From: Streptococcus mitis
Lineage (GTDB): Bacteria > Bacillota > Bacilli > Lactobacillales > Streptococcaceae
Length of the DNA stretch: 64,000 bases
Direction: 5' to 3'
NCBI RefSeq assembly: GCF_946190065.1
Contig: NZ_CAMHZD010000008.1
Location: 1 to 64,000 of the forward strand
Made by a program: the position numbers and the translations under genes. How positions within the stretch are numbered: the first letter of the stretch is position 1; each line of letters opens with the position of its first letter. This document shows, in pieces, positions 14,378 through 21,073 of this stretch. The notes beneath the pieces were generated by a model. That model saw nothing but the letters and a program-made list of their open reading frames with translations. It searched no databases and was not told where the DNA came from.

Positions 14378-15643
14378 TTATGAGGTTAGCTCCGCAATTT
14401 TATTTAGATAAATATCTACCGCTTGTGTTTGATTTTTAGGGGCAAGCTCGGCATATATGTCCATAGTAGTTTTGATAGACTTATGTCCCATGCGAACCTG
14501 TAACTCTTTCCAATTCATACCAGCATTTAACATCATAGAAGCGTGTGTATGACGGAATAAGTGAAAACCATAGTCAGGTAGATCAACTTCCTGTAATCGT
14601 CTTTTGAGTGTAGCACGTTCATTCCTATCGCACATATAGTTTCCGTAAATTGTTGGGAAAATCAACTTGCTTTTTGAAAGACCGTTCTTCTTGAAATAAA
14701 GATTCATTTCATCATGGAAGTTTTGAAGTTGCTCAATAATTTGGTACGGAACAGCTATTTTTCTATTGCCCGAATCAGATTTAGGAGTATTTTTACAAAC
14801 AACCTTTCCTTTTAATCCTAACTTAGGGTTTGCATTTTTCCATACAAGAGTTTTAGTGACTAATATTTCAGAACTTTCAAAATCAAGGTCATATATAGTC
14901 AAAGCTAATAGCTCATTGATTCTCATTCCTGAAGCAAGTAGACTGTCGCAGATAACTTTAAATCGCCGATTAGCCCTAGTATTAGGTAAAGTATCGACGA
15001 AATTTAGCCAGATAGTTAAATCTTCATCATGAAGAACCATAATGCGTTTTTGATTGCTTTTTGGTTTTGGCGGAATCTTGATAGATTGAACAGGATTATA
15101 TTTGAGTTCAAAATGTGTTATTCCAAAATTAAAAATCTCTCTTAATTTATGAGCGATTGCTCCGAAATCTTTTGCGCTTCCTTTTTTAGCTCGTTTATTA
15201 CCAGCATCGACAGATTCTTTAGATTTTTGGGCAAGCTCGTTAATCCATTTTTGTATATCGGAAGAAGTGATTTTATCTGGTTGATAGTGTCCGAATTTGG
15301 GGAGGATATAGGTGTCTAGATAGTTCCTCACTCGGTTTAGAGTGTTATCTGAGCTGACCCAAGTTTCGTAGTTGGAGAACCACATTTCAGCTAGATCTGA
15401 CAAGGTAGCAATGCTAAAAGTTTCTTTCCTTGTTGAACCATTTTCTTCCCAATCAATTTTAGCTTGAATAATTTTACGATCTAAGGATCGTAGGGTTTTA
15501 GCTGTTACAGTTGTTTTTACAGGTTTTCCAGTCTTTATATCTAAGCCTAGATAGACGCTCTTTACTGAATAACTAATCTCGCCATTGTCCTTTACTTTCT
15601 TGAGGACGGTTTTGCCTTTATGGATGATTTTTTCTATATTCAT
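14378..15643 (-). CDS. int: tyrosine integrase of the rpmG IME
   Basis: This recombinase inserts the element at the rpmG 3' end. It has the tyrosine-recombinase catalytic residues: Arg in ASGMRINELLAL (about residue 241), HLFRHTHASMML, MGHKS, and the nucleophile Tyr in TTMDIYAEL close to the C-terminus. The N-terminal ~65 residues (KSVYLGLDIKTGKPVKTTVTA) resemble the Tn916 Int arm-binding domain. Start at ATG 15643 behind GGAGAGC. Its end faces the distal att. It is clearly related to but distinct from the island integrase at 1049-2212. Confidence 0.95.
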   Translation of the reverse strand: MNIEKIIHKGKTVLKKVKDNGEISYSVKSVYLGLDIKTGKPVKTTVTAKTLRSLDRKIIQAKIDWEENGSTRKETFSIATLSDLAEMWFSNYETWVSSDNTLNRVRNYLDTYILPKFGHYQPDKITSSDIQKWINELAQKSKESVDAGNKRAKKGSAKDFGAIAHKLREIFNFGITHFELKYNPVQSIKIPPKPKSNQKRIMVLHDEDLTIWLNFVDTLPNTRANRRFKVICDSLLASGMRINELLALTIYDLDFESSEILVTKTLVWKNANPKLGLKGKVVCKNTPKSDSGNRKIAVPYQIIEQLQNFHDEMNLYFKKNGLSKSKLIFPTIYGNYMCDRNERATLKRRLQEVDLPDYGFHLFRHTHASMMLNAGMNWKELQVRMGHKSIKTTMDIYAELAPKNQTQAVDIYLNKIAELTS

Positions 15644-15743
15644 AGTTGCTCTCCTCAATCAATCGAAGAATTGAAAAAAGCTAAAATAGATAGTATCTCA
15701 CTTTCTTTCTTTTTTGATACTTCTATTCTAGCACATTTCACTT

Positions 15744-16004
15744 CTAGTTGTGGCTTAAAAACTCTAAAATAGTATCAATATGATAGTAAACGGTTCTAGT
15801 ACCCTCAATAGGTGGTTCTAAACGTTTAAGACCTCTATTTTCCCATGACTTTAATGTGTTAGGGGAAATACTGAGCAGATCTAAAATCTCTTTTTGTGTG
15901 TAGATGTATGAACTTCTTTTTTCGCTGTTCAAATTCTTTAGCATTTCAATGATAGTGTGAAGCATGAGTTCGATTTGCTTTAAATCAAAATTATTGCTAG
16001 ACAT
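15744..16004 (-). CDS. xis: excisionase-like MerR-type HTH protein
   Basis: The 86-residue protein has a winged-HTH core (YTQKEILDLLSISPNTLKSW then ENRGLKRLEPP) and ends with the wing (VYYHIDTILEFL). Small proteins of this type next to an integrase act as excisionases. It lies 100 bases upstream of int on the same strand. It strongly resembles in build the island protein at 4088-4354. Excisionase function is inferred. Confidence 0.75.
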   Translation of the reverse strand: MSSNNFDLKQIELMLHTIIEMLKNLNSEKRSSYIYTQKEILDLLSISPNTLKSWENRGLKRLEPPIEGTRTVYYHIDTILEFLSHN

Positions 16005-16082
16005 ACTATTCTCTCTTTCTTTGGTAAATATAATTGAAATATGAGATAATAGCAGTAGGGGTAAGCTACTGCTTATCTCTTG

Positions 16083-17333
16083 CTAATCCGCAACATCACT
16101 TTTAGGCTTCTTGGCGGAATCTTTAGGAGTGATGTTGTTTTTTTGGTAAAAGATTTGAAAGGCATCTTCCAGAAAATCTTTAAAATTTAGTTTTGACAGT
16201 TCACCACCGAATTTGTTTAACCATATCCCAACATCTGGATTTGGGATGTAGTTGAATTCGTATTCTTGAACTAACCTGATGATGAAGTAATTACGGGCTT
16301 GCGTACCCCAAATTTCCTCAATTTTCTTTAGAAGTGGATAAAATCCGCTACCTTTTAACAAATAAGAAATGGTTGCTAATAAATCATTATTTCGGGAGTT
16401 TAAGGATTCAAGCTCTGGGAAGATACCAAAACCTTTAAGTAAATCACTAGTGAATGGCAACAGTTGACCAGTCTCTGCATCATGGAAACAATATTTATCA
16501 ATCATTTTGTTGACAATGAGCTTGCTCAAATCTTGAGAGCTATCAATAGCAAGCAATAAGGTTAGAATTTGATTGCTATAAGTACCTTTGTAGGAAGCCT
16601 CCATGCGTACCCAAGAATTGCAATACTTAGTTAAGTGCATATAGCGACCTTGATTGTCTAATTGTTCCTGATACTTGTTATAGATACGCAATAGAGCACT
16701 TACATTCTTTTTCCTGCTACCAATATACATAGTTTGAGCTTGACCATTCACTTCTTGAGCGCTAATCTTAGAAACGTTTTTACGTCCTTTATGATTGGTG
16801 ATAATATATTTTTTGATTTTTAATCCTTGGTAAAGGTCATTGACAGCCATTGGATAATTAAAGTAATCAACAGCAAGGTCAATACGAGAAAGGCGCAAAT
16901 CATAATAGTCAGCGTACAGCAGTTGTGCTATATTGTGAACGTCAATTGCTTCACTGTAATAGTCTTGATAGGAGGCTTTATAGTGAGACAAAGCTGATGC
17001 AGAAATTTTTAGGATAATTCCCATAGTGAAGTTAGTCTGATGCCAAGCAATCGCAAAGTAATAGGGGAGATTCTGAAAGGTAAATCCCTCTGTATAACCT
17101 GCTGGTGGGGTTTTTAGTGGAATATAATTTCCAAAGAGAACTGGGAGGGATAGCTTTTCTGCTACTGTTTCAGACAGCGATAAAGCAATTTGATGCCAAT
17201 TATCAGGATATTCTCCTACAGTATCTTCTGTCGGTTGGATGACAAATGTAGCTTCATCGACACTGGTCATAATGACTGGGTTATGGTTGTTATCTTTTTG
17301 AAGATACTTTTCAATTTCATTTTTACAAATCAT
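16083..17333 (-). CDS. mobT: Rep_trans-family relaxase (MobT) / replication initiator
   Basis: The 416-residue protein belongs to the replication initiation factor (Rep_trans) family that includes the Tn916 Orf20/MobT relaxase and pT181-type Rep proteins. Seen motifs are RLSRIDLAVDYFN (about 147-159, with Arg150, Asp152 and Asp156), the YIGSR block (203-207), and LRIYNKYQE (about 215-223). These enzymes nick DNA at oriT or at the double-strand origin, so it can start mobilisation and probably also replication of the excised circle. The oriT-like hairpin lies just upstream, between this gene and tcpA, as in Tn916. Confidence 0.88.
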   Translation of the reverse strand: MICKNEIEKYLQKDNNHNPVIMTSVDEATFVIQPTEDTVGEYPDNWHQIALSLSETVAEKLSLPVLFGNYIPLKTPPAGYTEGFTFQNLPYYFAIAWHQTNFTMGIILKISASALSHYKASYQDYYSEAIDVHNIAQLLYADYYDLRLSRIDLAVDYFNYPMAVNDLYQGLKIKKYIITNHKGRKNVSKISAQEVNGQAQTMYIGSRKKNVSALLRIYNKYQEQLDNQGRYMHLTKYCNSWVRMEASYKGTYSNQILTLLLAIDSSQDLSKLIVNKMIDKYCFHDAETGQLLPFTSDLLKGFGIFPELESLNSRNNDLLATISYLLKGSGFYPLLKKIEEIWGTQARNYFIIRLVQEYEFNYIPNPDVGIWLNKFGGELSKLNFKDFLEDAFQIFYQKNNITPKDSAKKPKSDVAD

Positions 17334-17641
17334 TTTATTTTCTTTCTATCCGCCTAAAGAGTGAAAGTTAACTGGGCGGAAAACATTGCTTTAGTTAACT
17401 ATTTATTGTAATGTAGCGAAATTTCTACGCTTTTATTCTCTCACAGTTTCAGGAAGTAATCACCCTAAATAAAAAGTTATAGAATAACGTTGATATAACA
17501 GCATTTTAAGGGAATTGAGCATTTTACCCTAAAGTGGAATTTACATAGCTTTAGAACAAGGTCAAATGGAACGGGGGTCTTTACATGTCCCCCGTATAAC
17601 AGCCAGCTAAAGCTGGCGAGGCTGTAAGACCATCTGATTCT
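17334..17641. other. intergenic region with oriT-like structures
   Basis: No gene is supported. Two perfect stems lie close together: ACGGGGG (17571-17577) / CCCCCGT (17589-17595), and GCCAGC (17602-17607) / GCTGGC (17612-17617). A CCGCC/GGCGG pairing near 17350-17380 and the TTTACC/ACCCTAAA words further upstream add further symmetry. The Tn916-family oriT lies at the same place (between relaxase and coupling ATPase) and also contains a C/G-run hairpin. I therefore call 17571-17617 the candidate oriT; the nick site is not assigned. Confidence 0.6.
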
Positions 17642-18394
17642 CTAAAGTGAATCAGGGTCAACAGCCTCTTCATCAAGAAAATAGCAGTCTGAACGTTGAA
17701 CAGCCTCCCGAATCAGTTTTTCTAAAGGAGGTAAATTGTGACTTGGTACAAGTATATGACGACTATCTTGCCCATCTATCTTCATGTAGCCGACACCTCT
17801 TGGATTGTTTCGCACAATGTCATCTTTTTCATCAGAGAAGAGCATTGAGACCGTTTCTTTAGATAATTTGCCTAGTGCAATTACTGTACCTATAGAATCA
17901 CGTGACAACCCCAAGCTTGCTTTATGGGCATCTTGCTGGGAAATAATGACAAAAATTGAAAAGGACCGTCCTAGTTGAATAAGGCGAGTATAGTCTTTAA
18001 TAGCTTGTTCACGCTCCTTTTTGTCTAGGCTATTTTGCCACGCATTGAACTCATCGAAGCAAACCACTACAAATTCTCTGGAACTATCGATTCCTTTTTG
18101 GCGATTTTCAAGGATTTTTAATCCTAGAGTAAGTAATTCTGAAACCTCATCAAATCGCTTAAATCCTTTACAGCCATTTAGAAAGGCAAAGTCTGTATCA
18201 GCTTTGTAATCACCAATAAGGAACGTTGCTTCTGGGTAGGTACAAACAAACCTTGCTAAAAAGACCTTTGTTGCATAGGTCTTACCTGAGCCTGAGGAGC
18301 CTACCAAAAGAGCGTGAGGTACACGCTCAACTGGTATATCCCAGAAAAAATGATTTCTGTACTCAAATAGATTTTTATCAAGAAAGCATTTCAT
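17642..18394 (-). CDS. tcpA: FtsK/HerA-type coupling ATPase (TcpA-like)
   Basis: The 250-residue ATPase has Walker A GSSGSGKT (32-39) and Walker B FVVVCFDEFNAW (about 107-118), followed by an IISQQDAHKASLGLSRDSIG sensor-type segment. No membrane segments are present, unlike full-length TcpA of ICEs. It presumably links the relaxase-DNA complex to a conjugation channel supplied by a co-resident conjugative element, the hallmark of an IME. It sits upstream of mobT on the same strand, across the oriT-like region. Confidence 0.85.
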   Translation of the reverse strand: MKCFLDKNLFEYRNHFFWDIPVERVPHALLVGSSGSGKTYATKVFLARFVCTYPEATFLIGDYKADTDFAFLNGCKGFKRFDEVSELLTLGLKILENRQKGIDSSREFVVVCFDEFNAWQNSLDKKEREQAIKDYTRLIQLGRSFSIFVIISQQDAHKASLGLSRDSIGTVIALGKLSKETVSMLFSDEKDDIVRNNPRGVGYMKIDGQDSRHILVPSHNLPPLEKLIREAVQRSDCYFLDEEAVDPDSL

Positions 18395-18406
18395 CTGTTA
18401 ATACTC

Positions 18407-18877
18407 CTATTTAGAAGTGTAAGAAAACTGAATTCCCAAATTTAGATAATACTGATTATTATACCGTAACAGTTTTCCAAATTGAGGCGTAACAGAAAGC
18501 CACTGTCCTTTGTCTGACCAGTTTTCATAGGTTGTAGATTCAGCTAGGTATTTGTTAAACTGTATTAAAAAGACTTGTTGAACATAGCTTTCTTCATTGA
18601 TATCAGGTTTCTTTGATAACATAATTGGAAAACTAACAATGTGAGAGCTATTGTCATCGTTACTTTGCAAGAATCGAGTGTAGCGACTATCAAAAAGAAG
18701 TTTTTGACCTGAAACTGTGGCGCTTTCTTCAATTATCTGTTCAATATCTGCTGTGATTGTTGGAAGGTTTAACTGAAGCGTCTGATCCTGTTTCTGCTTT
18801 TCTCTAATTTCACTTACCCTAAGAGCTAAATAAAGAAATCCAGCAAATAAGATAATCAACCAAGATATAAACGACAT
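18407..18877 (-). CDS. single-pass membrane protein of the IME
   Basis: From ATG 18877 (AAAGGA upstream) the 156-residue protein has one N-terminal membrane helix (FISWLIILFAGFLYLALRV) and a soluble outer or inner domain of about 130 residues. The domain contains aromatic-rich strands (YNNQYYLNLGIQFSYTSK at the end). It lies between the coupling ATPase and the 98-aa gene on the same strand. A mobilisation accessory anchoring the coupling ATPase, which lacks its own membrane helices, is a reasonable guess but no family is recognised. Confidence 0.6.
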   Translation of the reverse strand: MSFISWLIILFAGFLYLALRVSEIREKQKQDQTLQLNLPTITADIEQIIEESATVSGQKLLFDSRYTRFLQSNDDNSSHIVSFPIMLSKKPDINEESYVQQVFLIQFNKYLAESTTYENWSDKGQWLSVTPQFGKLLRYNNQYYLNLGIQFSYTSK

Positions 18878-18924
18878 ATAATGATTCCTTTCTAAGGATA
18901 AGGGGAGATACTCCCCATTACCCA

Positions 18925-19221
18925 TTAAACCAATTCAATAAAAGCAGACTTAGCTTTTACTGAGAGCGCAGCACGATTCCCATTTGTGTAGGCGTTGATA
19001 GAAACACCTTCAAGAACAATTTCTACTTTTTCATCAAATAAAGTCGCAAAGTCAGATACATTAACCATATCAACTTTGATATTTGTTTGATTGAATCGGC
19101 CGTCTAGAGTTCGTACACCAATGGTTAATTGAGTTTGACCAGTGCTGAGACCAGAAGCATAGTCTTTTAGTTCTGATGCGCCAATAAGGCGACCTTGCAT
19201 TGTTGTTTGTGTAGCTTCCAT
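18925..19221 (-). CDS. small beta-rich protein at the start of the mobilisation operon
   Basis: The 98-residue protein is predicted to be mostly beta (TQTTMQGRLIGASEL, QTNIKVDMVNVSDFA, KVEIVLEGVSINAYT). This is suggestive of an OB-like or DUF961-like fold such as that of the first genes in Tn916-family transfer operons. No metal or catalytic motif is visible. It is the promoter-proximal gene of the leftward operon (18925 down to mobT). Confidence 0.55.
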   Translation of the reverse strand: MEATQTTMQGRLIGASELKDYASGLSTGQTQLTIGVRTLDGRFNQTNIKVDMVNVSDFATLFDEKVEIVLEGVSINAYTNGNRAALSVKAKSAFIELV

Positions 19222-19631
19222 AGGCTACCTCATTTCTAACCGTTTTATTAAATACATCAAAAAATTCACGGCTTTTCAAATTTATTGAAGATATGTATTG
19301 TGTGATAGCTACCTCACATCTTAATTATTCCATAAAAACTGACAAGACTTTACCTAAATTCACTTAAAATATAAGTAATAATTTTTCTTGGTTTTTTTAA
19401 AGATTTTTTTCTGTTCTCACTATTGTTTAAAGCTTGCTACATAGCACTTTCAGTGGAATAGAATTTATTATCTATCGAGATTATTTGGTTCAAAAAAAAA
19501 TAAATTTTTGTAAGATTGTTATTGAAAACGTTTTACCCTAAACTTTTATAAAACCCCGTTAATATCTTGACGTTTAAAATGTATTAATGCTAAAATGATA
19601 CATAAACTTTTTTGTGTAAAGGATGTTTGCT
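19222..19631. other. divergent intergenic region of the IME
   Basis: No gene is supported in this very A+T-rich stretch of about 400 bases. It separates the leftward mobilisation operon from the rightward 303-aa gene. Poly-T/poly-A tracts (19393-19409, 19493-19506) and a rightward -10-like AAAATGATA near 19593-19601 are present. It probably contains both promoters. Confidence 0.45.
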
Positions 19632-20543
19632 ATGGAAGAAAAAAAAGAAGAACGCATGCTTGTTGCAGTTACAGTTAATTTGATGCACAAAATGGAAGAA
19701 TTTAAAGGTTTTAAAGAAGAACAAGGGATTAGGGGAGATTATGAAGCTAAAATTGCTTATCTAGTAGAAAAGTTTCACATGAGCGACCAGACAGCAGAAA
19801 ATTTGTTGTCTGGTAAGGTAGTTTCTAAAAATAATTATTTAGCTATTTTTCCTTCCTTTGACAAAGATAATATAGACAAAAAATCTACTGCATTAGAAAG
19901 ATTTGCAGAGACTATTGTGGATGAAATAGAGAAGGAAAATGAAGATTATATTACAGAAGTATCTAATATAATCACTAATAAATTAGAAAAACTTGATTTA
20001 AAAAATATGGCAAAAGCTGTATTATCAGATGATAAACGAGTGGAATCATTAAAAAACTCCATAATATCAAGTTTAAAAAGTGTAGAGTTCCCAAATAAGA
20101 AAACTAAAATTAATGACTACGCTCTAATTGTATGGATTGATCACTTTTATAAGAGTATCTCTGAACAAGATAATCTATTTGAAATTATTAGCAAATTAGA
20201 TACTCTGTCAAAAGCTATTGAATATCTTCCTCTTGTTGAAAAACTATTGGAGTCTGAAGAAAATATTGAAATATTATCTCGGTTAGATAGTCGTCTTGAT
20301 TCATTGATGTTAGTTGAACGTCTAGAAGAGTTAGGTTTATTGGATTGCATTGAAAAAGCAACTAATGGACTAGCGGGAATGAATGAATTTAACATTAAAT
20401 TTGGAAAAACTTATGATAAATTTGTTTTATTAGATTGGTTATTCAATAATGCTAAGAAAGCATTGAATGGTGAAGATATACCTAAATTTATTCACAGTCA
20501 GACTAAAACAGAGCATGATATAAAGAGAGAAACTAAAAATTAA
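19632..20543 (+). CDS. IME orphan helical protein
   Basis: Taking ATG 19632 (AAAGGA 10 bases upstream) the product is 303 residues, almost entirely charged amphipathic helix with heptad-like leucines (YLPLVEKLLESEENIEILSR and LDSLMLVERLEELGLLDCIE), a hint of short helical repeats. A small N-terminal region (VTVNLMHKMEEFKGFKEEQG) resembles DNA-binding starts. No known domain is recognised. It is transcribed alone toward the convergent repressor gene. Confidence 0.65.
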   Translation: MEEKKEERMLVAVTVNLMHKMEEFKGFKEEQGIRGDYEAKIAYLVEKFHMSDQTAENLLSGKVVSKNNYLAIFPSFDKDNIDKKSTALERFAETIVDEIEKENEDYITEVSNIITNKLEKLDLKNMAKAVLSDDKRVESLKNSIISSLKSVEFPNKKTKINDYALIVWIDHFYKSISEQDNLFEIISKLDTLSKAIEYLPLVEKLLESEENIEILSRLDSRLDSLMLVERLEELGLLDCIEKATNGLAGMNEFNIKFGKTYDKFVLLDWLFNNAKKALNGEDIPKFIHSQTKTEHDIKRETKN

Positions 20544-20555
20544 ATTAGCAAATTT

Positions 20556-20588
20556 AAAAAAGCCAAGTTCAAAAATACTTGGCTTAAT
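20556..20588. terminator. bidirectional terminator between convergent IME genes
   Basis: AAAAAAGCCAAGT pairs with ACTTGGCTTAATTT; the stem AAGCCAAGT/ACTTGGCTT is perfect. It lies between the convergent 303-aa gene and the repressor. Confidence 0.75.
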
Positions 20589-20919
20589 TTATTTGTTTTA
20601 ATATATCTCGGAGAGCTTTTATAGTAGGTTCTCTTTTTTCTGTTGGTAGGTTTCTAATATCTTCAATGAGTTGTGAAAATTCTCCGCTTTGATTTTGATT
20701 TTCAATATTAAAAAAAGTATTCATATCAACTTCAAGCGCTTGTATGATTTTTTCAATGGTCTCAAGCTTAACGTTTAATTGTTTATTTTCTAACCTATAT
20801 ATATAGTTAAAACCCAAATCAGCTTTTTCTGCTAGATATTCTTGTGTCATCCCGCTTTTCAGTCTTAGAAGTCTGATTTGTTTTGCAACAAATTCTCTTA
20901 AATTTATTTTTTCCGTCAT
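20584..20919 (-). CDS. XRE-family repressor of the IME
   Basis: The 111-residue protein has an N-terminal XRE helix-turn-helix (RLLRLKSGMTQEYLAEKA then LGFNYIYRLENKQLNVKLE) and a helical C-terminal tail that probably dimerises. It is divergent from the LPNTG surface protein gene. The shared 150-base upstream region has repeated AAAGACTG words that look like its operators. Confidence 0.85.
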   Translation of the reverse strand: MTEKINLREFVAKQIRLLRLKSGMTQEYLAEKADLGFNYIYRLENKQLNVKLETIEKIIQALEVDMNTFFNIENQNQSGEFSQLIEDIRNLPTEKREPTIKALRDILKQIN

Positions 20920-20972
20920 GATAGCACCTCATAACTATCATACAAGTTTATCTCATTGAATAAATCGTTATC

Positions 20973-21053
20973 AAAAGACTGAAATTATAACAAAAATAGT
21001 ATTTTAAAGACTGGAAAATGTGGTATAATATTATTCATAAAACAGTCTTTTAA
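20973..21053 (+). promoter_or_regulatory. promoter of the surface-protein gene with operator-like repeats
   Basis: An extended -10 (TGTGGTATAAT, with TATAAT at 21024-21029) faces the LPNTG gene. AAAGACTG occurs at 20974-20981 and 21006-21013, and its complement CAGTCTTT at 21043-21050. The last two copies form an inverted repeat centred on the -10 box, so a bound repressor would block RNA polymerase. Confidence 0.6.
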
Positions 21054-21073
21054 GATATAAAGGAGTTTATACG

